Origin: Gemmatimonas sp. | GTDB lineage: Bacteria > Gemmatimonadota > Gemmatimonadetes > Gemmatimonadales > Gemmatimonadaceae | Assembly (NCBI GenBank): GCA_025361705.1 | Contig: JANYJW010000066.1 | Span: 1 to 49,244 of the forward strand | DNA: 49,244 nt | Direction: 5' to 3' | Part shown: positions 40,812 through 49,210 of the stretch, one piece after another | Layout of the letters: every line of letters begins with the position of its first letter | Numbering within the stretch: position 1 is the first letter of the stretch | Program-made: the position numbers and the translations under genes | The notes under the pieces: model-generated | Told to the model about the DNA's origin: nothing | The model's database searches: none | What the model saw: only the letters and a program-made list of their open reading frames with translations

Positions 40812-41273
40812 CTACGGGCTCTTCTGTGCGGGCGGCGCGTGCATCTTGTCCGACGCCGGAAGCGTCGTCTCCAGTTCTCCGAGCACCGTGTTCAGGCGCT
40901 GGTGCACGTCCATCATGGCGGCTCCGGCCGTGCCCTCCATCTTCATGCCCGCCACATGCATCGCATCCATGTGGCGCAGGAGGGAGCGCAGTCCGATCGC
41001 CATGTCGTGCAGGCCAATCGCCATCACCTCGGGCGTTCGACCGGCCCCGTGATCCATCATCATGTCGCGCGCCGATGTGTCTTCCGTCATGCGTGTCATC
41101 TTCTCCGTGCGCTCCACGAGCGCATCGGCGCGCTTGATCATGCTTTCAAGTGACGGCATCGCCGGCATGTCGTGCTTCATCATGCCTGGCATGCTCTGGT
41201 TCGTGGTGCTTTGCGCCATGCCGGTCGTCGCGAGCGTGAAGAACGCCGCGATCATCCAGTATTTGCGTGACAT
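40812..41273 (-). CDS. Secreted Met/His-rich protein, end of the copper operon
   Basis: 153 residues from ATG 41273 (MSRKYWMIAAFFTLATTGMAQ, a signal peptide); AAGGA lies about 10 nt upstream. The mature N-terminus is strongly Met-rich (NQSMPGMMKHDMPAMPSLESM), and further Met/His pairs recur (ARDMMMDHGAG, HDMAIGL, HMDAMHVAGMKMEG). The rest is helical. Met- and His-rich periplasmic proteins bind Cu(I)/Ag(I), and the gene is 31 nt downstream of the DUF411 gene, so a copper-buffering role is inferred. No named family recognised. Confidence 0.8.
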   Translation of the reverse strand: MSRKYWMIAAFFTLATTGMAQSTTNQSMPGMMKHDMPAMPSLESMIKRADALVERTEKMTRMTEDTSARDMMMDHGAGRTPEVMAIGLHDMAIGLRSLLRHMDAMHVAGMKMEGTAGAAMMDVHQRLNTVLGELETTLPASDKMHAPPAQKSP

Positions 41274-41304
41274 TTTCGTCTGTTCCTTTTTGTAGTGGAC
41301 TTGT

Positions 41305-41829
41305 CTAGGCGCGCGCGAACACCCGAGTGGTGCCATCTGCGCGGAATGCCAATACGTCGTACGGCACCTTGGGATCGCTCTCCATGCCGGGTGATCCCCC
41401 CGGCATGCCAGGTACCGCCAGGCCATGTTCCGTCGAACCTTCGGCGAGGAAGCGCTTCAACAGGTCAGCTGGCACGTGCCCTTCGACCACGTACCCGCCG
41501 ACTTCTGCACTGTGGCACGACTCCAGCTCTGCCGGCACGCCGAGTGACCGTTTCAGCGGCGTCAGTTCGGCCACGATCCTCGTCTGCACACGGAAGCCGT
41601 TGGCCTCCATGTGCGCGGCCCATTTGAGGCAGCAGGGGCAGTCCTTCTCCGAATACAACGTGACGGCGGGGCGTGCGGCTGAGGCGCCGCCGATGGCAGC
41701 GCCGATGGCCGTACCTCTTCCAAAACGGCGGAAGGCAACGACCGCTCCGAACGTCGCGATGCCACCCGCCGCGATTCCAGTCCATTGCCGGCGTGAGAGC
41801 AGCGGTGTCGTGCCGGGCGTGTCTGTCAT
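41305..41829 (-). CDS. DUF411 metal-binding protein with Tat-type signal
   Basis: 174 residues from ATG 41829, with GGAG 6 nt upstream; the ATG overlaps the stop of the pump gene as ATGA. A twin-arginine signal (LLSRRQWTGIAAGGIATFGA) comes first. The DUF411 domain has YSEKDCPCCLKWAAHMEANG with the CPCC metal site and ESCHSAEVGGYVVEGHVPAD with the conserved Cys-His. The C-terminus has Met residues in GLAVPGMPGGSPGMESDP. DUF411 proteins travel with copper/silver resistance genes and probably bind the metal in the periplasm. Confidence 0.92.
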   Translation of the reverse strand: MTDTPGTTPLLSRRQWTGIAAGGIATFGAVVAFRRFGRGTAIGAAIGGASAARPAVTLYSEKDCPCCLKWAAHMEANGFRVQTRIVAELTPLKRSLGVPAELESCHSAEVGGYVVEGHVPADLLKRFLAEGSTEHGLAVPGMPGGSPGMESDPKVPYDVLAFRADGTTRVFARA

Positions 41830-44800
41830 ATGTGCTCCGTGCCGGTCGTAGTGATGGTGCGTTCCTTCCACAGCGAGTACACGGCCGGAATCACCACGAG
41901 CGTCAACACCGTGCTCGAGATCATCCCGCCGACCATCGGGGCGGCGATGCGCTTCATCACGCTCGCGCCGGTTCCGTCGCCCCACAGGATCGGCAGCAGG
42001 CCCGCCATGATCGCGATGACCGTCATCATCTTGGGCCGCACGCGCTCGACCGCCCCTTCGATCACCGCACGGTACAGGTCACCCACGGTCGGGTGGTTCG
42101 TGCGCGCGAGCTGCGCCTGCCAGGCGTGATCCAGGTAGATGAGCATCACCACCCCGGTTTCCGCGGCGACGCCGGCGAGCGCGATGAACCCGATGGCCAC
42201 CGCCACCGACCAGTTGTAGCCCAGCGCCCAGATGAACCAGATGCCGCCAACGAGCGCAAAGGGGAGCGACAGCATCACGATCAGCGTCTCACCGACGCTC
42301 TTGAAGTTGAAGTAGAGCAGCAGGAAGATGATCGCGAGCGTCGCAGGGATCACGAGCTTCATCGTTTCCTTGGCACGCTGCATGTATTCGTACTGGCCGC
42401 TCCACACCATGGAGTAGCCCGGCTTCAGCGTGACCATGTCGTCAACCATCTTCTGCGCCTCGGCCACGTAGCTGCCGATGTCGCGGCCAGCGACATCCAC
42501 GTAGACCCATGCGGTCGGCATCGCACCCTCGGTGCGCACCACCATCGGCCCGGCCACCGGCTTGATGGTGGCGAGCTGCCCGAGCGGGATCTGCGCATTG
42601 CTGGCCGACATCGCCGAACCGCCCATCGCGGCACCGCCCATCGCGCCACCACCACCCGGTGCCGCTTGCGCACCTGCGTCGTGGTTCATCGGCACGAGCA
42701 CCGACATCAGCTGCTCGGGCGTCTCGCGCAGTTCCTGCGGATAGCGGACGCGCACGCCGTAGCGCTCGCGTCCTTCGACCGTCTGCGTGATGGTCATGCC
42801 GCCGATCGCGGTCGCGATGACGGCCTGCACGTCCGCGATGTTCACACCGTGCCGCGCCGCCGCCGCGCGATCGATGTCAATGTCCAGGTAGTAGCCCGAC
42901 ACCGCGCGCTCGGCGAACACGCTGCGGGTGCCCGGAACCATCTGGACGGCCTGTTCGATCTCCTTGCCGATGCGTTCGAGTTCGCCCAGGTCAGGCCCGA
43001 ACACCTTGATGCCCACCGGCGTCCGGATGCCCGTGGCCAGCATGTCGATGCGTCCCTTGATGGGCATGGTCCAGGCGTTGGTCACGCCCGGCATGCGGAC
43101 GGCCGAATCCATGGCCGCCACGAGACCGTCATAGGTCAGGCCGGCACGCCACTGGTCCTTCGGCTTCAGCGAAATGGTCGTCTCGATCATGTCGAAGCCC
43201 GCCGGATCCGTGGCCGTGTTGGCTCGCCCCGACTTGCCCCACACATGCTCCACTTCGGGAAAGCTCTTGAGCACCGAATCCTGCTGCTTCAGGAGCTCAC
43301 GAGCGCGCGCCACCGGAATGCCCGGCAGAGTGGTGGGCATGAACAGGATCGATCCCTCCTCCAGCACCGGCATGAACTCGCTGCCGATGCGCGTCCACGG
43401 GACCCAGGTGACAATGAGCGTCACAACTCCCGCCAGGATCACCGGTCCGCGATGACGCAGCACGAAGTCAATGATGGGACGATAGAGCCAGATCAGCGCC
43501 CGGTTGAGCGGATTCGCCCGCTCCCGGAAGATCCGGCCGCGGATAAACAGCCCCATCGACACCGGCACGAGCGTCACCGACAGCAGGCTGGCGGCGGCCA
43601 TCGCGAAGGTCTTCGTGAACGCGAGGGGGCGGAACATCCGCCCTTCCTGTCCTTCCAGGCTGAAGACCGGCAGGAACGCCACCGTGATGATCAGCAGCGA
43701 GAAGAAGAGCGCTGGCCCGACTTCCTTGGAACTCTCCACCACCACCTGCCATCGCTCGGCGGTCGTGAGCACGGATGAGTTGAATGAGCCGGAGCGTAAA
43801 CCATCGGTTGCGGGGCCTTCCTTGGCCTCCACGGCGCGCTCGAGGTGCTTGTGCATGTTCTCAATCATCACGATCGCACCGTCAATCATGGCGCCGATGG
43901 CGATGGCGATACCGCCAAGTGACATGATGTCGGCGTTGACCCCCACCCAGCGCATGGCGATGAACGCCATCAGGATGCCGATCGGCAGGGTAAGAATGGC
44001 GACCAGCGCCGACTGCGCGTGGAACAGGAAGAGCACGCAGACGAGTGCGACGATGACGGACTCTTCGAGCAGCTTTCCCTTGAGCGTCTCGATGGCCCGC
44101 TCAATGAGCGAACTGCGATCATAGACGGGACGCACGACCACGCCCGGCGGCAGTCCCTTCTGCACGCTGGCGAGCTTCGCCTTGACGTTGGTGATCGTCG
44201 TCAGCGCATTCTGTCCGAACCGCATCACCACGATGCCGCCCACCGCGTCACCGCGCCCATCCAGTTCCGCCACACCACGCCGGATCGCCGGCCCGACGCT
44301 CACGCGTCCCAGTTCATGCACGCGAATGGGCGTGCCATCGCGCGTCGCGCCGACGACCACATTCTCGATGTCGGTGATCGACTTCAGGTATCCGAGCCCA
44401 CGCACCATGTACTCGCGCTCGGACAGCTCCATGGTCATGGCACCGACGTCGTTGTTGGCGTTCTGCAGCGCGGCCATCACGCGCGTCACCGGGACGCCGA
44501 AGGCGAGCAGTTTCGCCGGGTCGATGTCCACCTGGTACTGCTTTTCGTATCCGCCGATGCTCGCCACTTCCGACACGCCGGGCACCGCCGTCAGCGCATA
44601 GCGCAGGTACCAGTCCTGCACGCTTCGCAGTGCGGCGAGGTTGAGCCGCCCGGTGGTGTCTTCCAGCGCGTACTGGTAGACCCAGCCGAGTCCGGTGGCA
44701 TCCGGGCCAAGGGTCGGCGTCACCGTCGTCGGCAGCTTGCCCTTGATGCCGTTCAGGTATTCCAGCACGCGCGATCGCGCCCAGTACAGGTCGGTGCCGT

Positions 44801-45095
44801 CATCGAAGATGACGTAGACGAACGACACGCCGAAGAACGAATAGCCGCGCACCGTGCGCGCGCCGGGCACCTTCAGCATCTCCGCGGCAATGGGATAGGT
44901 GACCTGGTCCTCGACGATGCGCGGAGCTTGTTCGTTGTAGTCGGCCTGCACGATCACCTGCACGTCCGACAGGTCGGGCAGCGCCTCCAGCGGCGTGCGC
45001 TGGATGGCGATCACGCCGCCGATGGCGGCGGCTATCGTGACGAGCACAACCAGCAGCCGGTTGGCGACCGCCCACTCGATAATGCGCTTGAGCAT
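41826..45095 (-). CDS. cusA: CusA/CzcA-type heavy-metal efflux RND pump
   Basis: 1089 residues from ATG 45095; the open frame extends upstream only through the adaptor gene. HME-RND signatures: LPDLSDVQVIVQADYNEQAP near the N-terminus, GGIAIAIGAMIDGAIVMIEN (helix 4 with the proton-relay Asp) and FALVGGIWFIWALGYN. Of the three Met that bind Cu(I)/Ag(I) in E. coli CusA as I recall (573, 623, 672), two appear kept (FDMIETTI, RIDMLATGI) and the third is Val (RHGVNIADVQ). An unusual Gly/Ala/Met-rich insert (coding about 42589-42690) lies in a periplasmic loop. Expected to export Cu(I)/Ag(I) with the adaptor and TolC-like protein upstream. Confidence 0.93.
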   Translation of the reverse strand: MLKRIIEWAVANRLLVVLVTIAAAIGGVIAIQRTPLEALPDLSDVQVIVQADYNEQAPRIVEDQVTYPIAAEMLKVPGARTVRGYSFFGVSFVYVIFDDGTDLYWARSRVLEYLNGIKGKLPTTVTPTLGPDATGLGWVYQYALEDTTGRLNLAALRSVQDWYLRYALTAVPGVSEVASIGGYEKQYQVDIDPAKLLAFGVPVTRVMAALQNANNDVGAMTMELSEREYMVRGLGYLKSITDIENVVVGATRDGTPIRVHELGRVSVGPAIRRGVAELDGRGDAVGGIVVMRFGQNALTTITNVKAKLASVQKGLPPGVVVRPVYDRSSLIERAIETLKGKLLEESVIVALVCVLFLFHAQSALVAILTLPIGILMAFIAMRWVGVNADIMSLGGIAIAIGAMIDGAIVMIENMHKHLERAVEAKEGPATDGLRSGSFNSSVLTTAERWQVVVESSKEVGPALFFSLLIITVAFLPVFSLEGQEGRMFRPLAFTKTFAMAAASLLSVTLVPVSMGLFIRGRIFRERANPLNRALIWLYRPIIDFVLRHRGPVILAGVVTLIVTWVPWTRIGSEFMPVLEEGSILFMPTTLPGIPVARARELLKQQDSVLKSFPEVEHVWGKSGRANTATDPAGFDMIETTISLKPKDQWRAGLTYDGLVAAMDSAVRMPGVTNAWTMPIKGRIDMLATGIRTPVGIKVFGPDLGELERIGKEIEQAVQMVPGTRSVFAERAVSGYYLDIDIDRAAAARHGVNIADVQAVIATAIGGMTITQTVEGRERYGVRVRYPQELRETPEQLMSVLVPMNHDAGAQAAPGGGGAMGGAAMGGSAMSASNAQIPLGQLATIKPVAGPMVVRTEGAMPTAWVYVDVAGRDIGSYVAEAQKMVDDMVTLKPGYSMVWSGQYEYMQRAKETMKLVIPATLAIIFLLLYFNFKSVGETLIVMLSLPFALVGGIWFIWALGYNWSVAVAIGFIALAGVAAETGVVMLIYLDHAWQAQLARTNHPTVGDLYRAVIEGAVERVRPKMMTVIAIMAGLLPILWGDGTGASVMKRIAAPMVGGMISSTVLTLVVIPAVYSLWKERTITTTGTEHI

Positions 45096-45105
45096 GGCCG
45101 TCGCC

Positions 45106-46512
45106 TCAGGGCTTCTTGGGAGTGGAGTGCTTCGAATGGTCCATGCCTTCCATGCCGTCCATGCCCGGCATGTCCGCCATCGGGTCCTTCTTCTTCTTCG
45201 GGGCCGCAACGGACGCCTTCGCCGCGGCGGGCGCCGCACCGGGCGCCGCACCGGACGTCGCCGGCTGCGCGTCAAGCCGCTTGGGCGGCGTGGTCATGTC
45301 CATACCCGGCATGTTGCCCATGCCGCCAAGCGCGCTGCCGAGGTTCGATTCCGCGTCGACGAGAAACGTCGCCGACGATACGACCGTCTCGCCCGCGGTG
45401 AGCCCGCGCAGGATCTCGATGCGTTCGTCATTGGACCCGCCGAGCGCCACCTCACGCGGCGTGAGATGCCCGGTGGTGTCCCGCACAAAGACCATGCTGC
45501 GCTCTCCAGTCGAGAGCACCGCCGCACGCGGCACCGTGAGCACCCGTGGGCGCTCGGTGCCCGCAATCAGGATGGTGGCGTACATCCCGGGCTTGAGCTG
45601 CAGGCCGGGGTTGGCCAGCACCACGCGCACGCGCACCGTGCGCGTTTGCGGATCGAGCGTGGGATAGATGTACGAGATCCGCCCCATCAAGTGCCGGCCC
45701 GGCAGCGCGTCAAAGTCCGAGTGGACCATCTGCCCGACACGCACATTTGCGATGTCCTGCTCAAACACCTCGCCCTCCACCCAGACGGAACTGAGGTCGG
45801 CCACCTTGTACAGTGCATCGCCCGACATGATCTTCTGCCCGGCGACGACGTTCTTCTGCAGGACGTAGCCGCTGGCCGTCGAGCGCAGGGTCAGCGTCTT
45901 CTGCACCTGGCCGGTGCGCTCAAGCGTCTCGATCTCGCTTGCCGGGATGTCCCAGTACGAGAGCCGCCGGCGCGCCGAGGCCAGCAGGTCGGTGGCGGTC
46001 TGCCGCGCATCGGCGCTGGCGGACGAGACGTCGCGCGCAAGGCGCTTGGCCAGCAGCAGTTCTTCCTGGGCACTGACCAACATCGGCGAGTAGACGGTGA
46101 GCAGCGGTTCGCCCGCGACAATCGGCTGTCCGGTGGCATTGATGAACAACTTGTCGACCCACCCGTCAATCTTGGGCGAGATGGTCTGCAGGCGCGTCTC
46201 GTCGAACGTCACCTGCCCCACAGTCCGGACTTCCTTGGCCAGCGGGCCCAGCGTCGCCACGGCGAACGTGACCCCGATGCGCTGCTGGTCGGCGGCCGAC
46301 AGCATGACGGGTTTCGCCGCACCCGCGCCAGCCGCTGCCGCGCCGTGATTGTGGCCCGCCGCCATCGGTGCCGGTGCGTTCCGGCCACGTGTGACGAACC
46401 AGGCGCCGCCGGCGGCGAGTGCCAGCACGGCAAGGTAGATGAGGCCGCGCACAGGCGTCAGGCCGGATGTCGGCATCGCGCGGCGCGTCGGTTCGGTCAT
46501 GGGATCGGTCAC
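45106..46512 (-). CDS. cusB: CusB-type periplasmic adaptor with Met/His-rich C-terminus
   Basis: 468 residues from GTG 46512, overlapping the cusC stop as GTGA; ATG 46500 is an alternative. One N-terminal membrane anchor (GLIYLAVLALAAGGAWFV), then HNHG, a hairpin and lipoyl-like domain (GWVDKLFINATGQPIVAGEP, TLRSTASGYVLQKNVVAG), a beta-barrel (SVWVEGEVFEQDIANVRVG) and a membrane-proximal domain. The last ~65 residues form a metal-binding tail: MGNMPGMDM and MADMPGMDGMEGMDHSKH separated by a Lys/Ala/Pro linker. Role: couples the RND pump to the outer membrane channel and can pass Cu(I)/Ag(I) to it. Confidence 0.92.
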   Translation of the reverse strand: MTDPMTEPTRRAMPTSGLTPVRGLIYLAVLALAAGGAWFVTRGRNAPAPMAAGHNHGAAAAGAGAAKPVMLSAADQQRIGVTFAVATLGPLAKEVRTVGQVTFDETRLQTISPKIDGWVDKLFINATGQPIVAGEPLLTVYSPMLVSAQEELLLAKRLARDVSSASADARQTATDLLASARRRLSYWDIPASEIETLERTGQVQKTLTLRSTASGYVLQKNVVAGQKIMSGDALYKVADLSSVWVEGEVFEQDIANVRVGQMVHSDFDALPGRHLMGRISYIYPTLDPQTRTVRVRVVLANPGLQLKPGMYATILIAGTERPRVLTVPRAAVLSTGERSMVFVRDTTGHLTPREVALGGSNDERIEILRGLTAGETVVSSATFLVDAESNLGSALGGMGNMPGMDMTTPPKRLDAQPATSGAAPGAAPAAAKASVAAPKKKKDPMADMPGMDGMEGMDHSKHSTPKKP

Positions 46513-47876
46513 TTGTCACCTCGCGTTGCCGCGGAATTCTTGTTCGAGTCGATGAGCACCCGGCTGGTGAGCATCTCGAGGTCGGCCCACGCCTTGCCCT
46601 GCTCGGCGTCGAGCGCGGAGAGCTCCTGCCGGTACTTGTTCACGGTCATTTGATCGTCAAGCAGGGTCATGAAGTCGACGCTGCCCACGCGGTACGCGGC
46701 GAACGCGGAGGCCACGGTCGCCTCCGCCTGAGGCAGCACCGTGCTGCGATAGAGCTGCGCCAGGTTCCGCGCCCGCGAGAGGTTGGCGTATGCCTCGCCC
46801 AGCTTGCCGCGCGTGTCGGCACGCATCATCGCGACGTCCGCCTGAGCCATCTGCGTCATCGCCTGGGTCTCTTCGCGCATGCGGTATTGCCGGTCCCGCG
46901 CAAAGATGGGAATCGAGGCGCCGACCATCAGGCTCCCCATGCGTTCGGTGCCACCCATGTCACCGCCGCGCTGCGCATACTGCGCACCCACCTGCAGGTC
47001 CGGCCAGATCTCCTTGCGTGCAAGCTTCTCGGCTGCCTCGGCTGCTCGCACACCCTCGAGTCCGGCACGAATCATCGGACGGTTACCGCGCGCAATCGAG
47101 TCGAGCCAGGCGCGCTGCGGAATCGAATCCGGGAACTGCGGCAGCGCGGCGGCGCCGATGGGAACGTCCGCCGGGCGATCGAGCAGCGCGTTCAGGCGGG
47201 CCACCATCGTCTCTCGCATGGCCTGCATGCGCACGGTATCCTCGACCATTCGCGCAATCTCGACCTGCGCACGCAGCACATCGGCCTGGCGACCGCCACC
47301 CACGCGGTACATCGACGCGGCCGTCTTCTCGATGTCCTGCAGCAATCGCACGGTCCCTCGCATTACGTCGAGGCGACGGTCGGTCGCGTACAGGTCGTAG
47401 AAGGACATCGCAATGTCGCCGCGAAGCTCCCAGGTGACTTCCTGCGCGCGTTCGCCTGCGGCGGCGGCCTGTGCACCGGCCACCTGGCCGGCCAGCGTCA
47501 GCTTGCCGCCGAGGGGCAGCATCTGCATCACCTGCAGTTGCCGCATGCCCAGCGTGGGCATGGGTGCCAGCGTCGGGAGCGTGTAGTTCATCAACCCGAA
47601 CTGCACCTGCGGGTCGGGAGGTCGCGTGGCGCCCGGAACGCGCGCCAGCGCCGCCTGCGCGAGTGCGCGGGCCGCCGTGACGCGCGGATTCACGCGCTGC
47701 ACTTGTGCGTAGAGGTCGCCGAGGAGGACGGCGCCGGGTCGACTGGCCGCCAGCGGCGTCGAGACGGCGGGATCCTGTGCAAGGAGCGACACGGGAGCGA
47801 GCACGAGGGCGCCGGCAATCCGGAGAATGCCGAGTGCCACACCGCGTCGCGCGATGGGAATGATCGAAATTGGCAT
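46509..47876 (-). CDS. cusC: CusC-type outer membrane efflux protein (TolC family)
   Basis: 455 residues with signal peptide (GALVLAPVSLLAQ). Two homologous outer-membrane-efflux repeats of long coiled helices: LGDLYAQVQRVNPRVTAARA with MQMLPLGGKLTLAGQVAGAQ, and AWLDSIARGNRPMIRAGLEG with GASIPIFARDRQYRMREETQ. It ends in AAYRVGSVDFMTLLDDQMTV, the usual closing motif. There is no lipobox, unlike E. coli CusC. Its stop overlaps the cusB start. Confidence 0.92.
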   Translation of the reverse strand: MPISIIPIARRGVALGILRIAGALVLAPVSLLAQDPAVSTPLAASRPGAVLLGDLYAQVQRVNPRVTAARALAQAALARVPGATRPPDPQVQFGLMNYTLPTLAPMPTLGMRQLQVMQMLPLGGKLTLAGQVAGAQAAAAGERAQEVTWELRGDIAMSFYDLYATDRRLDVMRGTVRLLQDIEKTAASMYRVGGGRQADVLRAQVEIARMVEDTVRMQAMRETMVARLNALLDRPADVPIGAAALPQFPDSIPQRAWLDSIARGNRPMIRAGLEGVRAAEAAEKLARKEIWPDLQVGAQYAQRGGDMGGTERMGSLMVGASIPIFARDRQYRMREETQAMTQMAQADVAMMRADTRGKLGEAYANLSRARNLAQLYRSTVLPQAEATVASAFAAYRVGSVDFMTLLDDQMTVNKYRQELSALDAEQGKAWADLEMLTSRVLIDSNKNSAATRGDK

Positions 47877-47954
47877 GAAGCGGAGGGAGTACAGGTCAGC
47901 CGGCGCGATGGCGCGCGCGGCTCTCGCCCGCGTCAGGCGCGGGCGTGACTCACC

Positions 47955-48308
47955 TCAGGTGCGCGGAGGCGGAGGCTCCGGCGCACTTGAAACGGACGGC
48001 CAATATGCCGCGTCGGTCGTGTGTGGTGCGGAACCAGCCATCGTGACCTGCGCCGATGACAGCGTCAACGTCTCCACGGCAAGTACCGTGCATGTCACGC
48101 TCGTGCACCCGGCAGGCATCGTCGGGCAACACGGATGCTGGTCGTGTTTCTGTGACGGGGCCTTTGGAGCCGGCATGTGATGCCCAGCGTGCGTCATGGG
48201 CGCTGCAGCGCGCTCCATCTGGTCACACGCGTGCGCCGGCGACGCCATCGTGAGATGGAGTGTGGCGGCCGCGACGGCGACACGAAGGAGGCGGAAGGCG
48301 AGTTTCAT
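47955..48308 (-). CDS. Secreted Cys/His/Met protein, first gene of the copper operon
   Basis: 117 residues from ATG 48308 (MKLAFRLLRVAVAAATLHLT, signal peptide ending at AHA); the longer open frame crosses the promoter region. The mature part has a dense set of possible metal ligands: CDQMERAAAPMTHAGHHM, then KHDQHPCCPTMPAGCTSVTC, six Cys in total. The tail is Pro-rich. I know no named family, but composition and position 78 nt upstream of cusC point to a copper-binding or sensing role in the envelope. Confidence 0.72.
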   Translation of the reverse strand: MKLAFRLLRVAVAAATLHLTMASPAHACDQMERAAAPMTHAGHHMPAPKAPSQKHDQHPCCPTMPAGCTSVTCTVLAVETLTLSSAQVTMAGSAPHTTDAAYWPSVSSAPEPPPPRT

Positions 48309-48699
48309 TCGTGGACAGATTCGTACACCCGAAATGTCTCTTGGCACTAATTGTCGCCAATCGGGGTTGCGTATGGAAGCTGTAGGGTTTTGCCTGAAAG
48401 GCAAATAGCGGACATCCTTTCCGTATCCGATCGCCCCGAACGGCAGGGGCGAGCCGTGCCCAACTCTTTTGGTATCACCGCAGTAAGGCATAGTCTCGAG
48501 CCCTGCCATACCGCATTGCGGATGCATTGTTCCGCACGCGTAAGTGCCCGGGTTTCGTTGGCGTGCCTCATCGCGATCGAGCAGTTTGCCGTCCGACGTA
48601 CGCCGGCCCCTGCATGATGAGGCGACAGCCGAGCGACTCCTGGACTATCTTCGACAACCGATTCAACTGGCAACCGCTTTCCTCCGTCCCCATCGCCCG
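48309..48699. promoter_or_regulatory. 391-nt divergent region upstream of the copper operon, with two dyads
   Basis: No convincing gene. Dyad 1: TTTGCCT-GAA-AGGCAAA at 48389-48405, a perfect 7-bp inverted repeat. Dyad 2: TTGGC (48341-48345) and GCCAA (48356-48360) around a 10-nt AT-rich centre. Both lie within 100 nt of the copper operon start at 48308 and are candidate operators. No regulator gene is found beside the operon in this window. The rest (48410-48699) shows nothing I can support. Confidence 0.45.
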
Positions 48700-49203
48700 A
48701 TGCTCGCACGCCCGCGCCGCACTGTCCTTATGCTCGTCGCCGCCATGCTGTCCTCGGTCGCATGCGATTCCGCCAAGGCACCAGAGCCCGCGGCCGCACC
48801 GGCCCCCGTGCTGCCGTCGTTTCAGCAGGAGATCGCGTCGATCAAGGCCGAGGTCACGCTGCCGGGATCGTGGAAGTACGGGTACCGGATGGTGGACAAG
48901 GCCGACACGACGTTCGGCGCGTATCGCGCCTTCGAGTTCCACTATGTGGCCGACACGCTCCTCAAGGTGCCGCCGCGGCTGCTGCTCGTCATCCGCGTCT
49001 TCCACAAGGCGGCGTGGGAGAAGATCAGCAAGACCCAGGCCAACATCTCCTCGAAGATTGCCGAGCACGGCGACGACGTGTACTCGTATTCGATCGTGAC
49101 GTCCAATCCGTATCCGGCACGCACCGTGTCGGCATTGCGCGTCGACCAGATGATGCTGGAGTTGATCGGCGAGCGGACCCCGTTCCGGCTCACGTTCAAG
49201 TAG
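48700..49203 (+). CDS. Lipoprotein, 167 aa, function unknown
   Basis: From ATG 48700 (MLARPRRTVLMLVAAMLSSV) with lipobox SSVAC; ATG 48730 is an alternative, and the open frame continues upstream without coding character. After an Ala/Pro-rich linker, the domain from about residue 45 (FQQEIASIKAEVTLPGSWKY) continues with AYRAFEFHYVADTLLKVPPR and ends with DQMMLELIGERTPFRLTFK. I do not recognise a family. Confidence 0.75.
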   Translation: MLARPRRTVLMLVAAMLSSVACDSAKAPEPAAAPAPVLPSFQQEIASIKAEVTLPGSWKYGYRMVDKADTTFGAYRAFEFHYVADTLLKVPPRLLLVIRVFHKAAWEKISKTQANISSKIAEHGDDVYSYSIVTSNPYPARTVSALRVDQMMLELIGERTPFRLTFK

Positions 49204-49210
49204 CAATCCG

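Noticed and set aside
41673..43778. Plus-strand ORF of 701 aa opposite the RND pump
   Set aside because: His/Arg-rich antisense translation; the minus-strand frame carries the complete pump.
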